A DNA stretch of 64,000 nucleotides from Saprospiraceae bacterium. GTDB lineage: Bacteria > Bacteroidota > Bacteroidia > Chitinophagales > Saprospiraceae. Below, piece after piece: positions 47,331-56,787 of the stretch. Within the stretch, counting starts at the first letter, position 1. The number at the start of each line of letters is the position of its first letter. The notes beneath the pieces are model-generated. The model saw nothing but the letters and a program-made list of their open reading frames with translations. It had not been told where the DNA came from and did not search any database. A program made the position numbers and the translations under genes. The DNA lies in assembly GCA_027486765.1 (NCBI GenBank), contig JAIXOO010000232.1, forward strand, positions 36,909-100,908, given 5' to 3'.

Positions 47331-50300
47331 ATGGAATCTACTGTTAGCACTTTCGAAAACAAACAACAACTCAGCTCCTGCATCTTATTGGGAGAAGGAT
47401 CTTTGCCAGTATACTGCATGCAAGTGCTTCAAGAGCAAGGTTGTGTCATCAAAGCCGTTGTTTCAACTGAAAAACAACTCCTGGAAGCGGCTGCTCAGCA
47501 TCAAATTCCTTGTTTTGCTGCACCCGGGTTGGTTCCAAATCAGGAAGTAGAATTCATCTTTAGCATCAACAATCCATATATTCTCAAGGCTGAATTCATC
47601 GGAATGGCCACGCGCATGGCCATCAATTACCACGATTCTCCATTGCCCAAGTATGCCGGACTGTACGCCAGCAATCAAGCCATTTTGCATGGTGAAACCT
47701 CCCATGGGATCAGTTGGCACGAATTGACCACCACCATTGATGGAGGGGTTATTTTGGCTTCAAAAATTGTAGAAATCGCCCCCAGAGATACCGCATACTC
47801 GCTCAACATCAAATGTTACGAAGCGGCTATGGAGACATTTCGGGATGCTCTGCCCGCTTGGTTGAACAATACCTTTGAGCGCTTGCCCCAGCCTGATCAG
47901 GGTGGATCTTATTATGGTCAAGCCGATCGCCCTTTTCACTTGGGAGTGATCAATTGGGCTGACTCCGCAAGCACTGTGCAGCACTTGATCCATGCCTGTG
48001 CGATGGAATCTCATTCAGAAAACCCGTTTTTGATGGCTTCCTTCGTCAAGGATGAACAGGTTTATTACATCAAAGAAGCTTACACGGCGCCAGCTTCGTC
48101 CAGCACCAAGCCCGGTCTGGTCAGGCAGATGGGGAACTATACTACTATTGATCTAGATGGAGGACTGCTGGTCATCGAAAAAATAATTACTGCCGAGGGC
48201 GACGAACCCTCCGTTCAAGAGATTCTGGAGCGTGGCGAACAATTGGTCTTGCCTGCTACACCATGGTTTGAGGTAGCCAATGGGATTTTTCAAAAAATAG
48301 CCAAACACGAGTATTTTTGGAAAATCGAACTGGAAAATGCAGAACTGGCTGAATGGAGCAACCATCAACTTGGCGATAAATCATCTGAATATGAGGGATT
48401 TATTAATGGGAGTAATGAACTGTTGCCCGCTGTTGTCGCTTTCCTACAGCGCATTACAGGCAAAATAAAAACCACCTTTGGTTACGTTCCCGCAGGAATA
48501 CCTGCGGATCAACATTTGTTTTCAAAATGGGTGCCTTTCACCACCGCGTTGGAGGCCAACGACAGCATCGAAAATGCCCTTGGCAGCATTGCTAAAAAAA
48601 TCAAAAGGGTACAAAACGCAATTGGCTATCGATCAGATCTGATGTTGCGGTACCCAACTTTGGCCAGTTTGAGCGGAAAACAGCCACAAATATACATCGC
48701 TGAAGCAGGTGCTGATGTTTCGTTTGTACCTGCTGATGTGCTGCTCGTACAGTTGAGCCCTGAAGGAGCCTCCATCAAAGGGCTGAGTGCGGAAGTATTC
48801 CAAGCACTGGAATGGTTCGTTCAATCAGCAGCGAAAAACCAGGGGGCTGCATGGACAACACTGCCTTTGATGTCGGTTGAAAGCGAGCAAGCCTGGCTTG
48901 ATATACTCAATCAACCCACTCACTCTCCGCTGCAAACTTCTTTGGATCCACTGTTCCGGATTTTTGAGGTGGCCCAAAGGTATCCGCAGCAGATCGCCAT
49001 CGTTGATCAAGGCCAAAGGATTTCTTACCAACAATTGTGTCGGGATGTAAAAACCACAGCGGCTTGGTTGAATGCGCAAGGCATTGGCGAAGGGCATATT
49101 CTGGCGGTTGAAGTAGCGCGCACTTATGATTATTTCAAAACTTTTTTGGCCAGCCTTTTTGTAGGGGCCACCTTTGTACCGCTGGATTTTAAATTGCCAG
49201 CAGACCGGATCAAGATGATCTGCACCAAAGCCCAACCCAAGGCCATTGTCCTCATTACCGAGCGCGAATTTCCTTTTGAGGATTTGACCGTATTGCACAT
49301 TCAACATGCAAAACTTGTTGGCAGAACGCCAGAATTGAAGCGCTACCCCGATGCGGGTGCTTACATTCTGTTCACCAGTGGTTCCAGTGGTGCACCCAAA
49401 GGGGTCGGCATCAACCGCAAGTCGCTGACCACTTTTGTAGATGGCGCTCTGGGCTTGTACAACATGACCGCAGAGGACAAGGTCATTCAATTTGCCCATC
49501 TGGCTTTCGATACCTTTATTGAGGAGACCTTTATGGCCTTGTGCGTTGGTGCAACTTTGTACCTGCGCGAAGAGTCCTGGTTGTTGCCGGATCAGTTGGC
49601 AAAGGTGATCGTGGAGGAAGGCATCACCGTATTGGACTTACCAACGGCTTATTGGCGGCAATGGCTCATGAGCCATGCTTACCCTCTGGCCAATGCTTCC
49701 CAATCCTTGCGCTTGACGATCATTGGGGGCGAAGCCATGTACAAAGAGGATTGGAGCACCTGGAGTGAATCCAAGCCCGCGCATCGCCTGATCAACAGCT
49801 ACGGGCCAACGGAATGCACCGTAATTGCGCTGGCCGAAGAGATCAAAACCTCAAAAGCTCCTTCCGACCGCATTGCGATTGGAAAACCATTGCCTGGATA
49901 TTCGATTCGTATTGTCGATCAGTGGGGATCGACACTCCCGCAAGGATTGGCGGGACTTTTATACATCACTGGAGATGCGGTGTCTTTTGGATATGTGGGT
50001 TTAGAACCTACCGACAAAGCCCATGCCTCGTTTATGAATCACGTTGATCACCAAGGACGTACCATTAGAAGCCATTCTACGGGTGACACTGTAGCTGCGG
50101 CAACTGATGGTACTGTCTATTACATTGGTCGCTTTGACCGCCAGGTAAAAATTCGTGGGTTCCGAATTGGATTGGATGAAATCAGTAGTCAGCTCAAATG
50201 TATTGAAGGGGTATCCGACGCGGTAGTACAGGTCATCCAGTCCCCCAACGGGATGCCCAGCCTGGCTGCCTTTGTTTTGGCGGAAGACAACGAATTGAAT

Positions 50301-51683
50301 TCGAATACAATTCGGGAAAAACTGAGTACTCAGGTACCTGAATACATGGTGCCTGAAACCATCCTGATGATCGCTGAAATTCCACTGACCTCAAACGGGA
50401 AAGTGGATGCCCGAAAATTGGAAAGTTTGGTGGCGCAAACCAGGGCAAACCGGTCGGAGGTAATCCACCTGCCAGAAGGCCCCGTGGAGTGCTACCTGCA
50501 TGAGCTCTGGTGCAAATTGTTCAAAACAGAACAGATCAGCGTTGAAGATGATTTTTTTGAATTGGGTGGGCACTCGCTACTGGCAGTGCAGCTCGTGGCC
50601 AATCTCAAAAAGGAATTTGACATTGAATTCCCACTTGCCTCGCTGATCACGTACCCTACCATCCAAAAATTAGCAGAATTGGTGAACAGCAGAAAAGTAG
50701 AACATTTGTGGAATGTGATGGTTCCGATCAGAAAGACAGGCAACTTAGCGCCCATTTTTTTGATCCACGGGGCAGGACTGAATGTATTGATGTTTCAGTC
50801 ATTGGCACGTTACCTCAATCCTGACCGTCCCATCTATGCTTTGCAGGCCAAAAGAATCGAAACGGAACAGCACCACAATTGTACCATCCCTAGCATTGCT
50901 GCCGATTACCTACAGGAAATCAAACAAATTCAGCCTACTGGGCCTTACCATTTGTTGGGGTATTCCATTGGTGGTTTTATCGTTTTTGAAATGACCAAGC
51001 AATTGGAAGCCAATCAGGAGGAGGTAGCTTTCGCAGGTTTAGTGGACTCGGCAGCAGCTTTTGCCAAAGAATCAAAAAACTGGTATCAACGCAAGGTTGC
51101 TGCGGTACTAAGCCCTTTCGCGAAGTTGGCCTTTGCGGTACAAGCTTTTTTTAAAGAAGAACCGCGTGAGCGTCGGCGATTCCTGACTCAGAAAAAGAAC
51201 AATCTAAAGGTGAGCCTTTATGCCACCTTGTCAAAATTCAAATTGGTAAATCTACCTTCCGAAGAGTCGGAGAGCAGCCAGGGGCGTGGCGCTTATACCG
51301 TAAATGCGTCCACTATCGCGATGACCAAAGCACTCGAAGCGTACAAACTTGAACCCATTGCCACCCGGATTGACCTGTTCAAAGCCAGCAAGGCGAGCTT
51401 TTACATTCAGGAACGGGAGCACTACGGATGGGATCCCTACCTACAAAATGGGCTCAATGTACACGAGGTTCCTGGTGATCACAATCACATTTTTGCGCAG
51501 CCCAACGACCAGGTCTTTGCCAGTGTATTGGATGCTCGTTTGAATGAACTTGGGTGTGCAGAATGTCAAGCATCAAAACAAGGAAAGCTCCAACCCTCGC
51601 TGGAAATCATTGACTGCCCCCGCAATAGCGCAATGCCATCAGCCTTTGCTGGTCTATGGCCATCTCTACGCGGCTTTAACTAA
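47331..51683 (+). CDS. NRPS-like enzyme: formyltransferase - degenerate condensation-like region - adenylation - PCP - type I thioesterase
   Basis: Formyltransferase INYHDSPLPKYAGLYASNQAILHGETSHGISWHELTTTIDGG; A: AYILFTSGSSGAPKGVGI, LINSYGPTECTV, NGKVDARKLE; PCP: DDFFELGGHSLLAVQL; TE: PIFLIHGAGLN, YHLLGYSIGGFIVFEM. Confidence 0.92.
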   Translation: MESTVSTFENKQQLSSCILLGEGSLPVYCMQVLQEQGCVIKAVVSTEKQLLEAAAQHQIPCFAAPGLVPNQEVEFIFSINNPYILKAEFIGMATRMAINYHDSPLPKYAGLYASNQAILHGETSHGISWHELTTTIDGGVILASKIVEIAPRDTAYSLNIKCYEAAMETFRDALPAWLNNTFERLPQPDQGGSYYGQADRPFHLGVINWADSASTVQHLIHACAMESHSENPFLMASFVKDEQVYYIKEAYTAPASSSTKPGLVRQMGNYTTIDLDGGLLVIEKIITAEGDEPSVQEILERGEQLVLPATPWFEVANGIFQKIAKHEYFWKIELENAELAEWSNHQLGDKSSEYEGFINGSNELLPAVVAFLQRITGKIKTTFGYVPAGIPADQHLFSKWVPFTTALEANDSIENALGSIAKKIKRVQNAIGYRSDLMLRYPTLASLSGKQPQIYIAEAGADVSFVPADVLLVQLSPEGASIKGLSAEVFQALEWFVQSAAKNQGAAWTTLPLMSVESEQAWLDILNQPTHSPLQTSLDPLFRIFEVAQRYPQQIAIVDQGQRISYQQLCRDVKTTAAWLNAQGIGEGHILAVEVARTYDYFKTFLASLFVGATFVPLDFKLPADRIKMICTKAQPKAIVLITEREFPFEDLTVLHIQHAKLVGRTPELKRYPDAGAYILFTSGSSGAPKGVGINRKSLTTFVDGALGLYNMTAEDKVIQFAHLAFDTFIEETFMALCVGATLYLREESWLLPDQLAKVIVEEGITVLDLPTAYWRQWLMSHAYPLANASQSLRLTIIGGEAMYKEDWSTWSESKPAHRLINSYGPTECTVIALAEEIKTSKAPSDRIAIGKPLPGYSIRIVDQWGSTLPQGLAGLLYITGDAVSFGYVGLEPTDKAHASFMNHVDHQGRTIRSHSTGDTVAAATDGTVYYIGRFDRQVKIRGFRIGLDEISSQLKCIEGVSDAVVQVIQSPNGMPSLAAFVLAEDNELNSNTIREKLSTQVPEYMVPETILMIAEIPLTSNGKVDARKLESLVAQTRANRSEVIHLPEGPVECYLHELWCKLFKTEQISVEDDFFELGGHSLLAVQLVANLKKEFDIEFPLASLITYPTIQKLAELVNSRKVEHLWNVMVPIRKTGNLAPIFLIHGAGLNVLMFQSLARYLNPDRPIYALQAKRIETEQHHNCTIPSIAADYLQEIKQIQPTGPYHLLGYSIGGFIVFEMTKQLEANQEEVAFAGLVDSAAAFAKESKNWYQRKVAAVLSPFAKLAFAVQAFFKEEPRERRRFLTQKKNNLKVSLYATLSKFKLVNLPSEESESSQGRGAYTVNASTIAMTKALEAYKLEPIATRIDLFKASKASFYIQEREHYGWDPYLQNGLNVHEVPGDHNHIFAQPNDQVFASVLDARLNELGCAECQASKQGKLQPSLEIIDCPRNSAMPSAFAGLWPSLRGFN

Positions 51684-51850
51684 GGATTTGTGGGGCTTGC
51701 TCACGGATGCGGAACGAGCTAGTGCATCAGGGACGAAGTCATGTACAGTTTTAGCTTGGATACTCATTGGCAAACATTTTTTATCTTTAGCGTCTGTTTT
51801 AGTTTTTGGCGGAAAGCCGCTACTCTATCCTCACGCGAAAATTTGCTTCA

Positions 51851-53155
51851 ATGACACATTTGGTCCAAAAAACACTGCTTGCTACTTTGTTTTGTTTGTG
51901 TTTTACACTCATCCTTTCTGCACAATTGAACGATTCCGGGTTCATTTACGGCGACATGCTGCCAGATGCGCCTGAATTGGCCAAACGGGGACAATACAGT
52001 GTGGGTGTACAAACCATCACGCTGTTGCATAAAAATCAGCTCAATGTGCTGAAACACAAAGACGGCGTAACGCCGACTTACGATCGCCCGCTCACGGTAG
52101 AAGTGTGGTATCCCGCCCTGATTCCCGCCCAGAAAAAAGAAATAGAAGTGTACCAGGAAGTCATGGGTAATTTTAACGACCCAAAACGGCCCCTGAAACC
52201 CTTTACTTTTAAGGGAAGATGCTTGCGCAAAGCGGCACCCAAAACCGAAGCAGTACCCTATCCTCTGGTCATTTTGTCGCACGGGTATACGGGGTCGCGG
52301 TACCTAATGACCTATCTTGCTGAAAACCTGGCCTCCAAAGGGTACGTAGTGGCTGCCATCGACCATACCGAGTCAACTTTTCGCGATGCGGGACCTTTTC
52401 AGAGTACCCTTTACCACCGCCCATTGGATCAATTGTTTGTATTGGATGAAATGGACCGGTTGAGTCAAAAAGGCAGTGGTAGTTTTTTAGCGGGGCTGGT
52501 CGATGCCAAAAATACCGGGCTGATTGGCTACTCCATGGGAGGGTATGGTGCATTGAATGCCACTGGTGCAGGATTCAGCAAAAATGCGTACCAACTATTC
52601 AAGTCCATGAGTGGTGGCTGTGAAGCCTTGTCCGAACGTTCGGCGGGTTCAGCAGCTTATGCCAAAACCCAGGATGAGCGCATCAAAGCAGTAGTCGCTC
52701 TGGCACCCTGGGGAATGAACAGTGGGGCCTGGGACTCAACTGGCCTGGCGGGTTTGACCCGACCTACGTTCTTTATTGCTGGCAGTGAAGACGACATTTC
52801 AAAGTATGAAAAAGGCATCAAAGCCATTTACGATGGAGCGCGAAATGCCAATCGCTACTTGTTGACCTATCAAAACGCACGCCACAACGTAGCACCCAAT
52901 CCTGCTCCCCCCGAAGCCAATGCAGAGGGCTTGTCCATTGATGAGTACCTGCGTTATGCGGACTCAGTGTGGGACCAACGCCGCATCAACAACATCAACC
53001 AGCATTTTGTCACCGCCTTTTTGGGCATTCATTTGAAAAAACAAGACCTGGGGGAATACCTCCAACTCAAGGAAAAAGCGGTAGAAGGAATTTGGAAAGG
53101 GTTTAAACCGAGAACTTCGATTGGGCTGGAACTCCGGCACGCTGGTGCGAATTAA
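51851..53155 (+). CDS. Secreted alpha/beta hydrolase (PAF-acetylhydrolase/dienelactone hydrolase-like)
   Basis: PYPLVILSHGYTGSRYLMTYLAENLASKGYVVAAIDHTES; GLIGYSMGGYGALNATG; PTFFIAGSEDDIS. Confidence 0.88.
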   Translation: MTHLVQKTLLATLFCLCFTLILSAQLNDSGFIYGDMLPDAPELAKRGQYSVGVQTITLLHKNQLNVLKHKDGVTPTYDRPLTVEVWYPALIPAQKKEIEVYQEVMGNFNDPKRPLKPFTFKGRCLRKAAPKTEAVPYPLVILSHGYTGSRYLMTYLAENLASKGYVVAAIDHTESTFRDAGPFQSTLYHRPLDQLFVLDEMDRLSQKGSGSFLAGLVDAKNTGLIGYSMGGYGALNATGAGFSKNAYQLFKSMSGGCEALSERSAGSAAYAKTQDERIKAVVALAPWGMNSGAWDSTGLAGLTRPTFFIAGSEDDISKYEKGIKAIYDGARNANRYLLTYQNARHNVAPNPAPPEANAEGLSIDEYLRYADSVWDQRRINNINQHFVTAFLGIHLKKQDLGEYLQLKEKAVEGIWKGFKPRTSIGLELRHAGAN

Positions 53156-56100
53156 CCCGTTCCCAAAGGTTGGTATTTTTTTAAAATGTTGTACAAATGC
53201 TCTGGCTTAAATGGTTTAGTGACACAGTCATTAAAACCACAGTTCAGGTATTCCTGGTGAAATTCGATAGATGCCTCGGCAGTAAAAGCAATGATGGGAA
53301 TGTTGCGCTTTCGATCATCGGTGAATTGTCGGATCACTTGGGTTGCTTCTTTGCCATCCACATTGGGCATTTGAATGTCCATGATGATCGCGTCAAAATC
53401 ATCTTTTTTCATGAAGTCAATCGCCTCTTGACCATCTTGCGCGACCGTATATTGCGCCTCCCATTTTTTCAAAAGTGCAGTTAGGACAAGTACATTTACA
53501 CTGTTGTCTTCGGCAATTAAAAAGTGGGTCCCGTGCAGATTCATGGGTTGTTTCGCTGGAAGGTTCGGGACGATAGGTGAGGGGAGGATTTCCTGTTTTT
53601 CGTACTTCATTTCCACCGAAAAAGTTGATCCCTGCCCCACGGTACTTTCCACGGAAATTGTTCCACCCTGCTGTTCAATCAGTTTTTTGCTGATGGTCAA
53701 GCCCAAGCCTGTTCCGCCATATTTTCGGGAAGTGCTCACATCCGCTTGTACGAAATTGTCAAAAACTTGCTCAAGTTGCTGCTCAGGAATCCCCACTCCG
53801 GTGTCTTTTACGGTGAATCTTACCCATACACTACTTTCCGTTTCTTCCATCAGGGTATAGGCAAATTTTACGGAACCTTTGTCGGTGAATTTAATGGCAT
53901 TGGATAAAAGATTGGACAATACCTGGCTGAGGCGGACGTAATCGCCCGTCAACAGATGTTTGATGCGCGGATCTGGAATAAAGGTCAAGCTGATGGATTT
54001 ATCCTTGGCACTGTTTTCAAAAAGCCTGAATACATGGCTGGTGACCTTGGCCAAATTGAAAGGAATCCGTTCAAAAATAAGTTTTCCCGATTCTATTTTT
54101 GAAAAATCAAGGATATCCGAAACGATGCTGGACAAATGTTGTGCAGAGAATTTCAGGGTATCTACATATTCGCGTTGAGTGGGGCTAAGCTGCTCTTCCA
54201 TCAGTAGGTTGGCAATGCCAATTACGCCATTGATCGGTGTCCTGATCTCGTGGCTCATGCTCGACAAAAACTCAGATTTAGCAATGGTAGCTTGTTTTTG
54301 AGCCGTGATGTCCTGATCCGTCCCTTTTAATCCGACGATCTGGCCATCACTATTTTTGATTGCTTCGCCAATACAGGCGATGTATTTTACCCTGCCGTCT
54401 TTAAAAACCACGCGGTGTTCGACATAAAAAGGCTCTCCGGAATGGACGGTATGTTGTATCGCCTCATCCAATTTGATTAGATCTACGGGATGACACTTTT
54501 TGCGCCAGGCCTGGTACAATTCCGCATTGGGGCAACCCTCTAGTTCAAAAATGCGGTACGTTTCTTTAGACCAATGCAGTTCAGCGCTTGACAAATTGTA
54601 TTCCCAGTTGCCAACCTTGGCAATGGTCTGGGCTTCTTCGTACAACACCTGACTTTGCAGGATTTGGGCCTCAGCGTTTTTGCGTTCAGTAATTTCTTCG
54701 CGCAATTTAATGTTGCTCTTCCTAATCACATTGTATAAAAATGCCCCAACGATCAATGAAATGCTTACCAATATCAAAATAATCACAACCATGAAGTAAT
54801 AGTTGCGCTGACTATCTATTTCGATCTGTTTTAGGACTAATGCTTGTTCTCTTTGTTTGCTTTTTAGTTCAATGTTTTCAATGTCAAACAAACCTCTTAT
54901 TTCAGCGATTTTCTCCGCACTACCAAGATTGTATAAACTGTCATTTTCGTCGATAGCTGAATAGAGGTATTCATTCGCCGATTGCAAATCCCCCGTTTTT
55001 TTATACAATTTCGCAAACAACAAATTTACGTCTCTCTTTAGTTCGGTCAAGGCTGCTTGATTTGCCAATTCCATGGCTTTGTGTAGAAATAGTTTAGCAG
55101 TGCCGTAATCCTTTTTCAAAATAGACAAGGAGGCGATTTTTTTGTATCCCATTCCTATATTCACAACGTTGCCCAACTCATTGTCTAACTCCATACTTTT
55201 ATTGGCATAAGATATGGCGCGATCTATCTGGCCACTTTTTTCGTAAACAGAGCTAAGATTGTAATAGGTATCGGCGATCCCGGACCGCGACTTCAATTTT
55301 TGCCTGAGGCCCAATGCATATTCGTGTTCACGGATTGCTTTTTCATATGTTTCCTGTGCAGTATAGAGCGAACCCAGGATAGAATGAGCTCGTGCAATGC
55401 CATAATCATCCTGAACAGCCGTTCCGATTTCCAGAGCCTTATTGACAAAATTGATGCATTCTTGATCATTGTATTGTTTGAAATAAAGCCAGGCCACATC
55501 ACAATAGGCCCTCCCTAAATCTCTACGAAGCCCCTGATGCTCAAACAATGCCACTGCATCGAGATAATATTTGAGTGCTTGGTGCAGCTCTCCACGATCC
55601 AAATGTACTTTCCCCGCTAGAATGTTCATATCGGCCTTGACGTCTTCATACTGGTCTATTTCTTTGATAGAAAGCACCGCTTTGAGGTGGGTAATTGCCG
55701 CAGCATTGTTCCCCATATTGAATTCGACATTGGCGAGATGATAGAGGTAATAAAATTTCACATAGCTATACTTATTTTTTGGTAACAATGGTTCCGCTTG
55801 TTTCAAATAAGCGTAGGCTTTTTTATATTCATCTTTTCTGTTTTCTATCGCCCCAAGTTCAGTAAGCAATTCAGCCTGGTTCAACGTTGCATTATTTTTT
55901 ACAGCACTTGTATAGAGGTCTTCCAGAATTTTTTTGGATTCATCCAATCGATTCAGATCATATAATAAAGTGGCGTAACAGAAGTAGCCGTAATATCTTA
56001 TTCTATAATGGCGCTCATGCTCAAGAAGTTTTAACGCTTTCTCGAAATATATTTTAGCAAAATCAAGGCGAGACTCTTCCAGGTAAATATTTGCACCAAT

Positions 56101-56469
56101 AATGTAGTTGTATGCCGTATACAGTTTGCCACCTTCTTTTAAGCTAATTTGATCTGCTTGTTGTAAAAATTCGCGCGCTTTTTTGTTGTCACCGAGATTA
56201 TAATGGTATTCTCCGATGAGGGATAGTGCATGTTTTTCTCCGGGTCTATTCTCTATTCTTTTTGCCTCTTTAAGTGCATGTAAGGCATATCGATGGGCAT
56301 CATCAATGCTGAAATCAAAAAGCAGATACGAGAGCCCAAGCAAAGTATTGAGCCGTGTTACACCAACCTGACGGGGTAACAATTGCTTCATACTGTCAAT
56401 TTCTGTGGATTGGCCAGTGGAAAGCAAAGGCAGGAGCAGGAAAGTTAAAAGGACAAAAAAAGCTCTCAT
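53152..56469 (-). CDS. TPR - PAS - hybrid histidine kinase - receiver
   Basis: Signal peptide and TPR repeats; PAS VLYEEAQTIAKVGNWEYNLSSAELHWS; HisKA FLSSMSHEIRTPINGVIGIANLL; HATPase GGTGLGLTIS; REC IAEDNSVNVLVL...DAIIMDIQMPNVDGKEAT. Confidence 0.95.
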   Translation of the reverse strand: MRAFFVLLTFLLLPLLSTGQSTEIDSMKQLLPRQVGVTRLNTLLGLSYLLFDFSIDDAHRYALHALKEAKRIENRPGEKHALSLIGEYHYNLGDNKKAREFLQQADQISLKEGGKLYTAYNYIIGANIYLEESRLDFAKIYFEKALKLLEHERHYRIRYYGYFCYATLLYDLNRLDESKKILEDLYTSAVKNNATLNQAELLTELGAIENRKDEYKKAYAYLKQAEPLLPKNKYSYVKFYYLYHLANVEFNMGNNAAAITHLKAVLSIKEIDQYEDVKADMNILAGKVHLDRGELHQALKYYLDAVALFEHQGLRRDLGRAYCDVAWLYFKQYNDQECINFVNKALEIGTAVQDDYGIARAHSILGSLYTAQETYEKAIREHEYALGLRQKLKSRSGIADTYYNLSSVYEKSGQIDRAISYANKSMELDNELGNVVNIGMGYKKIASLSILKKDYGTAKLFLHKAMELANQAALTELKRDVNLLFAKLYKKTGDLQSANEYLYSAIDENDSLYNLGSAEKIAEIRGLFDIENIELKSKQREQALVLKQIEIDSQRNYYFMVVIILILVSISLIVGAFLYNVIRKSNIKLREEITERKNAEAQILQSQVLYEEAQTIAKVGNWEYNLSSAELHWSKETYRIFELEGCPNAELYQAWRKKCHPVDLIKLDEAIQHTVHSGEPFYVEHRVVFKDGRVKYIACIGEAIKNSDGQIVGLKGTDQDITAQKQATIAKSEFLSSMSHEIRTPINGVIGIANLLMEEQLSPTQREYVDTLKFSAQHLSSIVSDILDFSKIESGKLIFERIPFNLAKVTSHVFRLFENSAKDKSISLTFIPDPRIKHLLTGDYVRLSQVLSNLLSNAIKFTDKGSVKFAYTLMEETESSVWVRFTVKDTGVGIPEQQLEQVFDNFVQADVSTSRKYGGTGLGLTISKKLIEQQGGTISVESTVGQGSTFSVEMKYEKQEILPSPIVPNLPAKQPMNLHGTHFLIAEDNSVNVLVLTALLKKWEAQYTVAQDGQEAIDFMKKDDFDAIIMDIQMPNVDGKEATQVIRQFTDDRKRNIPIIAFTAEASIEFHQEYLNCGFNDCVTKPFKPEHLYNILKKYQPLGTG

Positions 56470-56576
56470 CTACTATGCACGCTGGTTGTGGAACGAATGA
56501 ATAATTGCTTCCGCAATGAAGTATCAGTAAAGATAATGCTTAGCTTTGGATTATTGTGTGCTTGAGAGGATTACTT

Positions 56577-56653
56577 AGGAACGGGTTCAGAATAAAGTAG
56601 CAAAATCGAAAAAGAGTCCAGTCGAATTGTTACTTTATTTTGAAACCGTTCCT
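56577..56653. repeat. Intergenic palindrome P11 (GGAACG termini) in a divergent promoter region
   Basis: aggaacgggttcagaataaagtagcaaaatcg ... cgaattgttactttattttgaaaccgttcct. Confidence 0.88.
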
Positions 56654-56787
56654 TATGTCTTTCCAGTAGGTTAAATTGCTCAAATTGTTTTGAATAATTC
56701 GACCCAGAAACACTTCTCCCCAGAAATACGACTATTATCCGCAGAGATTGCTATTTTTAAGTAAAAGTCCATCCATAAAAACAATAC

